A stretch of 64,000 nucleotides of DNA from Flaccisagitta enflata (lineage: Eukaryota; Chaetognatha; Sagittoidea; Aphragmophora), in NCBI GenBank assembly GCA_965153355.1, contig OZ231127.1:15252001-15316000 (forward strand), in the 5' to 3' direction. A model generated the notes under the pieces. That model was not told the DNA's origin, did not search any database, and saw nothing but the letters and a program-made list of their open reading frames with translations. The position numbers were made by a program, and so were the translations under genes. Shown one piece after another: positions 1 to 64,000 of the stretch. Position 1 is the first letter of the stretch; each line of letters starts with the position of its first letter.

Positions 1-2
1 CT

Positions 3-53977
<53,975 letters not shown>

Positions 53978-54086
53978 ATCCCTCAATAAAAAATTAGAAA
54001 ATCGTTGATATAAAAAGAAACGAGATGTCAACCAAAAAGTCGCGTACGTAATAAGCGTAGGAGCAAGAAAAATAGAAACACAAACA

Positions 54087-54092
54087 TAATAA
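54087..54092 (+). promoter_or_regulatory. Probable FARP polyadenylation signal
   Basis: An AATAAA hexamer lies about 110 nt after the FARP stop codon. Another AATAAA at about 53985 sits only 8 nt after the stop and is a less likely site. Confidence 0.5.
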
Positions 54093-54099
54093 AGGACTC

Positions 54100-55980
54100 T
54101 TGTGACTCGTGTTATTAGATTTAGTCATTTAGAGCTGCCATCCAAAATCCAAGTCGTAATTGGCAATGTAAAGCGTTTTTAGGAAACGCATATCATATTT
54201 TGACGGTTCCTAAGAAATCCTATTCTTCTTTTAGTGTCCAATATTATTAGAGTAATACAAGTGTTTTAACTAAATCAAGTTGCTGCAAATTGTACAATTG
54301 AGTCTGTACAAATCGTAAGGTTCGTTTCATTGATTCTATGTAAGTTTGCGATAAATCGATCGCACAGGTACAAGTGGTAGATGTTAGATAGCGATCTTTT
54401 GTAATAAACTGCAATACATTTCGGTCGGACTGAATTTTTAGACTGGTGAAAAACAACCAATTTTGATCATACTCAAATGATCCTCCATCCCGATTTTAAC
54501 CGTAATTTATCTCGCAATATTTGATTCACATCATCAGTTACTGGCGCGGAAAGTAAATTTGTGCGGCTTCAAATCTTAACCAAAACCGAGCAATATGGGC
54601 TGGGATGAGGCTTTCGATAGATTTGAAACGGTTTTCTTTGACCGTGTTTGATTCTGCCTTCCATCAGTCCATCGGATGACAATTGATCGCACAGTAGCAG
54701 AATAGCAATTATTTACTATCTAGATCAACAGTCTATGAAATATTAATTTTGTATTAAAAAGTATTTTTAAGTTGGTTCAGTGGGAATTGGTACTAAAACA
54801 AGCCAAATTGATTCTTTAAAAATCTTATAAGAATTTGTTTTGTCGACATACTCTCTGACCAATCAAGTACCGTGTTTCCTAATTGATTCGACACTGTAAA
54901 CTATAAGTGTAAAATACTTGAATTTCTTAAGAAGCATTTTCTGTTGTATCAGTCCATCGATGCAGTGGTAAATTCTGTTGACGCCTCGATATCTTAACAT
55001 TAATGGCTCGCGTCCCTGTTGAAATGTCCTTGATAATATAATTTACTCCGTGTTTTCGTCATAAATGTAGAAAGTTTTCTAGTCAGTTGCAACAAATGAA
55101 TTAAAGTAATTTAGTCTGATCGACCTAATTTTTCACAGGTTGATGCGTTCTTGGTTCATGTTTTGTCATTTCCTTGTAGGAGATGGAGAAAATGACTTGT
55201 TATTGGACGGTGGCGGTCGTTTAGTGCAATTTTGAGTTAATTCTTTGATTGCCATGATCCTTGCTTTCTTGGAGACCCCTTTTTCTGTCATTAATCATCA
55301 TTTTTTGCCTTTTTTATCGTGGATTTAAATTTTGTGTACATGATCGTGAGTATAACTCACCGAGTATCCTATTCTGACATGCCGATCCCGCTGTCAGAAC
55401 CAATAACGCCGGAATTACGCTTTATTGCGTCATTGCATCTCGGTCCGTCCGTCCGTTCGTTCGTCTGTCCGTCGATCAGCCATGCTTCTAAAATCATACG
55501 TTAGACGAATCGATAAACCCTGTTTTCTCTTCGAAAGCGGGATAGGATGATTTCGAGTAATGCCGATTTCACTCATAACTCGGCTCCGGAAAATTGTAAT
55601 CATTGGATATTGTCAATAACCTTTTCAGGAAGAAATTGTACTTGCCATCAAAACTGTCTATTTTACCCTCATAGTCATAGACTCAGTTCCAGTTAATCAA
55701 GTCTTGTTTAATATTTCCGAGTTAGATAAGTTGTAAGATGTAAGATTATATGAAAAAGATGTCATACATGGTTTCGTCTAATTGTTGGGATACGTACAGC
55801 GCTGGACATGAAAAAAATATTACGATATTTGGACTCATGTATTCATGGAATCGTTGTCAACCAAACAAATCTGTCTTTTTGTCTTTCTTTTTTTTTCCCC
55901 CTTTTTTTCTCCTATTTTCTTTTACAATTTCTTGTTGACGTTATCAGCCAAGTAGGAAAGTTAATCCTGTTTTTCTCTCT
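54100..55980. other. Intergenic, no gene recognised
   Basis: AT-rich sequence downstream of FARP. A GTCCG run at 55440-55480 may be a decayed member of the dispersed repeat. No supported exon. Confidence 0.5.
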
Positions 55981-56037
55981 TCCTCTCTTCCTCTCTTCCT
56001 CTCTTCCTCTCTTCCTTTATCCTTCTTTTTCCTTTTT

Positions 56038-56477
56038 GGGCAGCGGCCCCGAAGGGGTCGATGACCTATGCTTTCACACATATGGGGGATTTTCTCCTTC
56101 TCCTTCTCCTTCTTCTCCTACTTCCCCCCCCCTGAAATCCCAGTCTCGAGGCCCAAATTCCAGTCTCAAGGCCCAAATCCCAGTCTCGAGGCCCAAATCC
56201 AAGCCTCAAGGCCCAAATCCTAGCCTCAAGGCCCAAATCCTAGCCTGGAGGCCCAGATTTCAGTCTTGAAGCCCATATCTCAGCCTCAACGTCAAAATTT
56301 CAGCCAAGAGGCCCAGATCTCGGCCTTAAAGCCCAAATCTCAGCCTCCAGGCTAGGATTTGGGCCTTGAGGCTAGGATTTGGGCCTTGAGGCTGGGATTT
56401 GGGCCTCGAGACTGGGATTTGAGCTTTGAGACTGGAATTTGGGCCATAGGTCATCGACCCCTTTGGGGCCGCTGCCC
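56038..56477. mobile_element. 440-bp foldback element with internal GGCCCAAAT minisatellite
   Basis: Left end GGGCAGCGGCCCCGAAGGGG and right end CCCCTTTGGGGCCGCTGCCC are inverted and continue as GTCGATGACCTATG. Between them, AGGCCCAAATCCCAGTCTCG repeats run one way and then in reverse (CTTGAGGCTAGGATTTGGG). Target duplication is not evident. Confidence 0.8.
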
Positions 56478-57414
56478 TGCTCCCCCCTCAACTTCAACCA
56501 CAACCTACTTAGGCAGGGCACGGGTACCGCTGACCATCTAACGCTTTTGCGACTATTTATGATACTTCTCACGTCAATTTAGTCGCGCCTCAGTTGAATG
56601 CAATGCCCCGCTCTTACAGACCCGCCATTAACGGAATTTCGTCTACGATGGGTGCAAATTCGTGGTCCCTTCAATTTGTTTCTTTTTATTTTCTTTATTG
56701 GCTTTAACAGAATTCCGGCTCTAACAGAATTCCGCCTATAGCTGAAAAGATTTTTAATCCATTACATGTAGTGGGTTTTTCGTTGCTCTAACTATAGTTA
56801 GCGGTTCATATCCTAAAATGATTTGGTTCTTTTGTTTGTCTGGCTTGCGAGGAAAGACCAGTTAAATGAGTTGAGCGGATTAAGGCAGTGAGTCATGTTG
56901 AAACAGGCAATGACAGGACAATCCCAAAACACTCCCTAAATAACCTCACTAGATAGGGCTCTCCTCGACGCACCGATTCTGCATTTGTCCATTAGAAGTG
57001 TCACTTGTCGCCCCTTTCAAACTAGTCAAACAACAAATAGAACATTTCATTCTCTTAAGGCTCTCTTTACAACGAAAATTTGGGCCCTTCTCACACTGAA
57101 AGAGAAAAAAAAACAATAACAAACAGAAATATGCATACTATGCTTAAACGATTCATCATCAGCGATAAAAAGTGAGCCTCCATTCACCGTTGTGGGGGAT
57201 ATCTGTTGGCTGCTGAACTGAGAGCCATTGAATGACACAACATAGTATTGGAAGAGGTGACATTATCACCAAGATGTGACTTTGTCTCTCTGCGGTGTCT
57301 CCAATTTGACTGATATTATCTTTCTCACCATCCACCGCGCCAAGCCCCACAAGCTACTCGTCAACACTTAACTTCACAAGCGTGGTGTCGTTACAGATTT
57401 TATCACAACGAACC

Positions 57415-60266
57415 ATGGGCAAAATCATTTTAAAGTTGGCATTGGATTCCCCTGACGTCAAATATGTCGCTGGTTCGACCGTTTCCGGTCACGTCTTCTT
57501 CGAACTGAAAAAACCGTTGAAGATTCGCGGCGTGCGAGTGTATTTGAAGGGCGAGGAACTCGTGGAATTTAAGGAGAGAATTAAAGTAAATCGTTCGGTT
57601 CATAAATATAAAAAGTCTATACAGGAACGCCATGGCAAGCAGGTAAGCTGACTGTACTGCTGCATTCACACATCAAGCCGAAATCTAGCAAGTACTCAAT
57701 GGACTAGATTGACACCTTCTGGCCAGCCTCTAGTTCCCTTCCTGGAATAGGCAAGGGACTTCAATTACAATCGATGCTGTGGATGCCGGATGCGATCTTT
57801 TTTCTTCTTTTTAGTTGCAGAGGCTTTGTTCGTCCGTCCGTCCGTGGTGATCGAGTTGGAGTATGTGAAAACGCGCATTTCCGCCCCTGCCCACCCGTCC
57901 GCAACTGATGTTGGCCGTGTATCTGAAATTGTTCAATCCTTACGAATAAACCGCAATCATGTTTGCACGTGGAAGAATTCTAAAGATGAATCGTGTATAC
58001 TTGCTTTCCTGCTTTGTCACGGGACTTATATTAGATATTGAGAACGAAAGAATATTTGAGGCTGAGATTGATTCTTTTCATGTTAAGTATAACGTTTATT
58101 GGGTTTTTGAAACAAAAAACTGCAATATGCAACTGAAGATCATTTCCACTGGGAAAAAAATCACCCTAGTAAATGCAGCCGTAGATATTGACAAAAAAGA
58201 CGGGTTTTCGTCCGTACGTCCATTGGTCGGTCCGTCCAAACTCCCCGTTGTTTTGCTTGTTGCTTGCTTGCTAGTAACATCAGAAAGTGTAGAAACGCGC
58301 ATTTCCGCCTTTACCTGTCACACCTGTGTGCCAGGTCGCGTAGCATTGCTGTCATGCGACACAAAATCGGAATCTCGGATTATCATTTGACTTTTTTTTT
58401 CTTTTTTGCTCCAGACTTTCTTCGACGTGACCAGAACCGTTTTTGGCAAAGAAGAGGGAAACATTTTAAACAATCCTACGTTGAAACCTGGTCGTCACTC
58501 TTTTGGCTTCTCCTATCGCTTGCCCGATGTCTTGCCGCATTCGTTCGACGCCGGCAGCGCCGCTAAGGACATCGGCGGCGTCGCTCACATCCGCTACACG
58601 GCGCTCGCAAGAGTCGACGTCCCATTCGGAACTGATTTGGTCTCCGATCGTCTCGAATTTTACATTGAGGGGCTTTTTGACGTCAATCAAGTTGATGGTA
58701 AGAAGCTGGAGACAAAAATCTTTGTGCAAAGATGCTTACAGAGCTTACACAGATGCAGACAGATTATACACTGAGATGTTAACTGGGTTGGCAAAAAAAA
58801 CACATTTAAAAAAAAAAAACAATTTTAGCCCGCTTAAATGGATTAAACCGGCTAAAATCCTGTGTTTTTTGAAACGCCGGATTTTTTCGAAAATGTAGTT
58901 TCAAACCATCACTTTTTACTGTAAACATGACAGGATGATAATCACATCCAGTAGAATTCCTAAAAATTGATTACAGTTGATAAGTTACGATGGAAGTTGG
59001 ACGGTTGTTCGTTAGGCATAGTTCTTCTCAATACTGGTTGTCTACAATTCGTCAAATACAATTCACTATACAGTTGATAAGATACAGATTTGGTAAAAAT
59101 CAATATGACTTGGAAATACGATGGAGCTCATGATAACTCAATCACATTATTTTACATTATTTTACATTATTTTACATCATTTACATTATTTCACATTATT
59201 TTATATTTTATACGATAGAGCTCATAATGATTCAATCACATTATTTTACATTATTTTACATTATTTTACATTCACCAAGGATACATGCTTCCTATGTTTT
59301 TTCATGTTCCATACGATTTCCACAACAAGAGCCCAATCTATCAAAATCAATCCAATCTTGCCACCACATCATCAATTCTGACTTCTGGAGAAAAACTGAA
59401 TTCTAAAGAAATTTTTTACTTTATCAACATAGTGCCAAGATAAAAATCGGAATGATTTTGTAAAAAGAATAAAAGATTTGGCTTATAATTTGCAACTGGA
59501 ATATGAAATGTGCTTGGATACTGGATAATTATTCATTTATTCAAAAGCTCAAAATGAAGCTGGCCTAATAATGAAGTGTAAGTGAATGGGCTAACATTTT
59601 GCTTCTGATATGCCTCAGCCCTCCACTGGTCAGCAATGGGAAACGTCATCCCTTATAATTCAAATCAGAACAGAAAATTTGTATATGAAATTATATGCGT
59701 AGCGAGAGGATTTAGGATTAATGCAATGACTCAATTTGCAAAACCAATACAATGATTCAATGATTTACAGACTAACCTTTGTTGTCCTGAGTCGTGCTAA
59801 CCACCACACTGATGTGATAACCTATCTAACTGTGAAAATTGGTTTGAAGTTGCTAGATTGCAGCAGAGAATATGTCAGGTAAAAAGAAAGCTAATGGCAA
59901 AATAGTTATCCAATAAATTCAAACTGCTATTTTCTAAGAAATATAGTGTTTCGGGTAGAATTTTGATTTTTAGTGTGTTTTTTCAAATGGCTAAAATTAC
60001 CGTACCAACCCAGGATATAAAACGCAGTGTAAAATGCCAAACTCAACAGAAAGTTCTAAGACATCGAGATAATTGTCGGAACTCCCGATACATGGGAAAG
60101 TGATCCCGTCAATTATAACTAGACTGTGAGGGTGATGTCACTGATGTGCTTTGGTAACCTGTCACCAATTTACTCTGGAGACAATTTTTTGTAAATTACA
60201 CAGGTGTTCGACGTCCCTCTTCGATGTCACATCAAGAAGTAGTCACTGGATGGTGTTGTTCATCAG
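57415..60266 (+). CDS. Arrestin-domain (alpha-arrestin-like) protein, 5' part
   Basis: Three exons are visible: 57397-57642 (ATG at 57415), 58415-58697 and 60204-60266, with consistent phases (0, 1, 1). Exon 1 (MGKIILKLALDSPDVKYVAG, then LKIRGVRVYLKGEELVEF) and exon 2 (PGRHSFGFSYRLPDVLPHSF, DVPFGTDLVSDRLEFYI) form the arrestin N-domain of alpha-arrestins. These are adaptors linking membrane cargo to ubiquitin ligases and endocytosis. Exon 3 (VVTGWCCSSG) matches the Cys-rich linker that precedes the C-domain in this family. The C-domain exons are not seen before 64000, so the gene runs out of the window through a repeat-filled intron. The acceptor TTACAG before 57397 shows that a 5' non-coding exon probably lies upstream. 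Confidence 0.85.
57810..57930 (-). repeat. Dispersed GTCCG-rich repeat in an arrestin intron
   Basis: From AGGCTTTGTTCGTCCGTCCG to CCCACCCGTCCGCAACTG. A partial further member is at about 58200-58320. Confidence 0.65.
58698..60203. other. Arrestin intron with a TTTTACATTA array
   Basis: The only clear structure is a short AT-rich tandem repeat at 59140-59275 (units of ATTATTTTAC, with CAATCACATT twice). The rest shows nothing recognised. Confidence 0.6.
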
Positions 60267-60384
60267 GTGAGCGGAATGATAAATCAGTACCGTCTTAGAT
60301 TTAGATCCATCAGTGGAATCCGAAACTTACAAATCACTTAATCATTGTGGTCACTGGCCGCCATCTATTAACCAGGGGGTGGAA

Positions 60385-60455
60385 AGCTAAAACAAGGTCA
60401 TTAGACCTAAGTCGCATGCGTCAGTATTTGCAGAAAGATTCGGTCAGACAGACAT

Positions 60456-60494
<39 letters not shown>

Positions 60495-60640
60495 GGCACA
60501 CAAATTTTCAAAATGACCTCAGAATAAGTTATATTCACCTCCCAGTACCTTCTCTTGTGTTAAGAAATATAAAAAATGCATTAAAAACGACTTTGTGACG
60601 GACCGACGGACCGACGGACAGACATAGTATAATATGCCTC
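60385..60640 (+). repeat. CAGA microsatellite and decayed dispersed repeat
   Basis: (CAGA)n at 60445-60495, then GACGGACCGACGGACCGACG at 60597-60620. This resembles the centre of the dispersed family. Confidence 0.5.
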
Positions 60641-60954
60641 CTGCATTAAATGCAGTCCGCCTAACTATACATATACCCCTACATTACATCTACGTACCTG
60701 GTTAAGTATTGGGGATGATGGTCACCAAAGCCTAAGCCCAACATGGAACGGCCACAGACCAACATAACCCCATTACCAAACCACACCCAACACTCACCCA
60801 TATCTCAGACTGGGCAAATGTAGCTAATTTGGACCAAATAGACGACCTGTATTGGACCAAAAGCATGTATTTCGATTGCAATCTAATAATCAGCTAGATT
60901 TGTAACTACCCTTGATTGTATATTCTACTACTAAGCCCAACAAATAACATTTTA

Positions 60955-61600
60955 TAAGGACAAAATATCATGTGTGACAATGTCACTGACATGTGCCAAG
61001 CTGGAAATCCATAGGGACAATGTCTCGCATGTTAAACATGTGTCAAGCCATTCAATTTGTATGTTCAGGGACCACAATGTAACACATGCCACGCATGTGC
61101 TATGCTTTAAAACTTGAATCACAGGGACCACAAATGTCAAACACGCCAAATATGTTCGAGCCTCTGAACACAATATTCATAGGGACCAAAATGTATCACA
61201 TGTCATACATGTGCTTAGCAACAAGACTAGTATGTTGTAGGGACCAAACATCACACATGTCACACATGTGCTCAGCTTTTAAACTCGTAATTTTAAGGGA
61301 CTAAAATGGCTGGCATGCCATGCACAAACTATGTTGAAAACTCAACACTAATAGGGACCAAAATGTAACACAAGTCACACATGCACTAAGCTTGAAAAAT
61401 AATTGTAGGGATCAAAATGTCAGACATACCACAAATGTGTGAGGCTTCTTACTCGAAATTCATTGGGACCAAAATGTTTTACTCATCATTTATGCGCAAG
61501 GCTTTAAAATTTCATGTCGCAAAACCAATATGTCATATGTGCCAAGCAATGAAACTTCCAATTAATAAGGATTAAAATGTCACAAATGAACAACGTGTCC
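60955..61600. repeat. Degenerate about 60-bp tandem repeat
   Basis: About ten diverged units with the core AGGGACCAAAATGTCACACA and CACATGTGCT. They read from the arrestin intron or the region after it. Confidence 0.75.
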
Positions 61601-62188
61601 CTAGATTTAAACCTATGATACATAAGCATAATTGTGGGGAAATGGATTAAATCCACAAAATGAAAATATGGATTAAATCTACAATATGAAAATATAAGGG
61701 CATTGTCACATAGATATGATCAGAAAAGCCTCACAGATATGTGAATGAGCAGAGTAAACAAACGTAATAACTAATAAGGATGCCCCAACCCAAGAAGAAT
61801 GGCAAGAATATGCGAATCAAGAATGCTAGGGCACATTGGGCCTTCAATAAAAATAAAAGATCATGATAATGAAGCCCATAGGAAATAAGATTCCATTCAA
61901 ACTGCCCTGTAAGATAGATATTTACAATTAAATTACCACGGAGAGGCCTAAAGGTGAGGCAGGGTAAGAAAGCATAAACAATTGGCCGTTGACTAAATAG
62001 ACCGAGGCAAAGATACAATAAAAAGTGCATTGTACAAAAAGGGCCAAATGGAGAAGTGCTCAAAACACAATTTACAAGAAATTCCAAATTCATACCCTGC
62101 AGCTGGGGTCACAACCAACTAACATTTAACTATTACATATTGGCAGTGACGTAGGCAGACAACCGCGAGCGATAATGGCAGGGGGATA

Positions 62189-62751
62189 CAGTAGATCTCG
62201 TCTAGACTTGAGATAACGGGGGCAAGCATTGTAGATTAACAAATGAAGCCAGGGGATTGATATTTGGAACATAGACTAATAAAATGATGCTTTATTGCCC
62301 ATGATAGTTGGTTGCTATGGAAACGCATTTCCATGTATTTACGCTAAAGTATCAATATTTTGAGAAATTTTTTGAGGGAACATTGCTTAAAATCAAATTT
62401 GCTACAACTTTCCCACAGTATGTTCTGTAAGAATGTCGCTCGTTTAGCGGTTGCTAGGGGTTGTCACACATGGATACGCTCCCTAGCAACGACCAAACGA
62501 GCGATATTCTTACAGAACATACTGTGGGAAAGTTGTAGCAAATTTAATTCTAAGCAATGTTCCCTCAAAAAATTTCTCAAAATATTGATATTTTAGCATA
62601 AATACATGGAAATGCGTTTCCATGGCAACCAAGTATCATGGGGAATAAATCATTCCTTTATTAATTTATATTCCAAATATCAGCCCTCTAGTTTCATTTG
62701 TTCTTCCATAGTGCTTGCCCCCGTTATCTCAAGTCTAGACGAGATCTACTG
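62189..62751. mobile_element. 563-bp near-perfect palindromic MITE with TA target site
   Basis: It begins CAGTAGATCTCGTCTAGACT and ends with the reverse complement, with TA on both sides. Almost the whole length pairs with itself around a centre near 62470 (GGTTGCTAGGG / CCCTAGCAACG). The CAGT terminus and TA site fit Tc1/mariner-type elements. No coding capacity. Confidence 0.88.
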
Positions 62752-63409
62752 TACCCATTCCAACAAGGAATTGGAAAATATATCAGTTACTTAAGCATTA
62801 GGGCACTCCAAACACAAATAGCAACGTTTGGACAAACGTAAATGAACATTTAAAATACCTATGGCACCAAAACCGTGCCGATTTAGGCAATCATGATTAT
62901 ACGCTAAACAGGAGTCTAAAAGGTGGCAAAACTGAGAGCAGAAAAGCCGAAAGCTCACAGAATCCAGTCTGCATGATAAAAATGTCAGAGCGATTGTAAA
63001 GATGAACGTAAAAACAATGACGGAAACATGTGAACAAGTTAAAAAGATCTGAATGTCCGTGGGACAGCTAAATCTATAATCTCTCAACAATATGATTCAG
63101 ATTGAATTTGATAATGCACATCGAAAGCAGGTTCCATGTACTCAGCAGCTCGCAAGAGAAGTACAAACTGCAACAAAAAGCATTTCCAACTTAGCTAGGA
63201 CATAAATAGGAACTGGGGCAGCAAATTGAGCATATCACTGACAAAGCCGCACAAACCGGATGATTCGTAAGCGCATATTTCCAATGAAAAATCTAACTGA
63301 TGCCAACCTCAGGCATCACTATTCCATATAACATATTGGTGATAACATCACTGGACCTCCTGGAGCACTAACTCCCAACCAAGACAAATTGTCACTAGAC
63401 TTGTAAACT

Positions 63410-64000
63410 CAACCCATTAGATAACTAGCAGGAGGTGCCGCCAGGCGTTGCCCGACTATAACAAGGAGCCATCTCAATCCATTAGATAACTAGCAAGAGA
63501 TGCCGCCAGGCTTTGCCCGACTATGACAAGGAGCCATCTCAATCCATTAGATAACTAGCAAGAGATGCCGCCAGGCTTTGCCCGACTATATCAAGGAGCC
63601 ATCTCAATCCATTAGATAACTAGCAAGAGATGCCGCCAGGCTTTGCCCGACTATAACAAGGAGCCATCTCAACCCATAAGATAACTCGCAGGAGATGCCG
63701 CCAGGCGTTGCCCGACTATAGCAAGAAGCCATCTCAATCCATTAGATAACTAGCAAGAGATGCCGCCAGACTTTACCCGACTATAACAAGGGGCCATCTC
63801 AACCCATTAAACAACTAGCAAGAGATGCCGCCAGGCGTTGCCCGACTATAACAAGGAGCCATCTCAATCCATTAGATAACTAGCAAGAGATGCCGCCAGG
63901 CTTTGCCCGACTATAACAATGAGCCATCTCAACCCATTAAATAAGTAGCAGGAGATGCCGCCAGGCGTCGCCCGACTATAGCAAGAAGCCATCTCAATCC
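63410..64000. repeat. 65-bp satellite running off the right edge
   Basis: Nine units with the core TAGATAACTAGCAAGAGATG, then CCGCCAGGCTTTGCCCGACT, at a strict 65-bp spacing. Units alternate between small sequence variants (GGCGTT / GGCTTT). Confidence 0.95.

Noticed and set aside
61731-62093. 120-codon - strand hydrophobic frame
   Set aside because: Overlaps no recognised domain, sits in decayed repeat sequence, and composition (Phe/Leu/Cys) is what A-rich DNA gives on the reverse strand.

Overview
The window is nuclear DNA from an animal. It contains intron-rich genes for a FARP-type Rho-GEF, a tektin, phenylalanine hydroxylase, an alpha-arrestin and a NACHT-family protein. All have GT-AG introns, mostly 100-700 bp, embedded in a very large repeat load. 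Telomere-like TTAGGG motifs occur inside minisatellites. I cannot name the species. The gene set and the private NACHT-kelch gene suggest an invertebrate, but that is inference.

Layout. A FARP gene (FERM, RhoGEF/DH, PH1, PH2) runs on the + strand from the left edge to 53977. I could place 27 exons with consistent splice phases (1311 codons plus stop from the ATG at 39). Inside one FARP intron, on the opposite strand, lie a complete 11-exon tektin gene (7839-4874) and, 13 nt upstream of its start codon, the stop of a small unrecognised 3-exon gene (8441-7853). Two giant composite foldback structures sit in FARP introns: about 8804-12967, and about 41996-50840 with a truncated twin at about 19844-26273. 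They are nested inverted repeats built from G-rich arrays, telomere-like 24-bp minisatellites and arrays of 25-bp DNA hairpins.

The centre is rearranged. About 10.8 kb (15470-26273) carrying FARP exons 17-24 and most of the large foldback is repeated almost identically at 37525-48310. The 11 kb between the copies does not belong to FARP. It holds four consecutive catalytic-domain exons of a phenylalanine hydroxylase gene on the - strand (37016-29056), with neither the 5' half nor the last exon visible. Within a PAH intron, on the + strand, sits a two-exon gene predicted to encode a 1136-residue NACHT-kelch protein. The duplicated FARP exons begin and end in phase 0, so a transcript through both copies stays in frame. 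Both junctions fall in simple or palindromic repeats, and the telomere-like arrays carry error patterns typical of nanopore reads. A misassembly is therefore a serious alternative to a real rearrangement.

Right of FARP, 54.1-57.4 kb is non-coding. An arrestin-domain gene starts at 57415 (three exons seen, continuing past the window). The last 4 kb is repeats, including a TA-flanked 563-bp foldback MITE and a 65-bp satellite that runs off the edge. Other non-autonomous DNA elements are at 27750-28724, 35667-36096, 52508-53682 (hAT-like, 8-bp target duplication) and 56038-56477. A dispersed 120-220 bp repeat with GTCCG-rich ends occurs at least 15 times.
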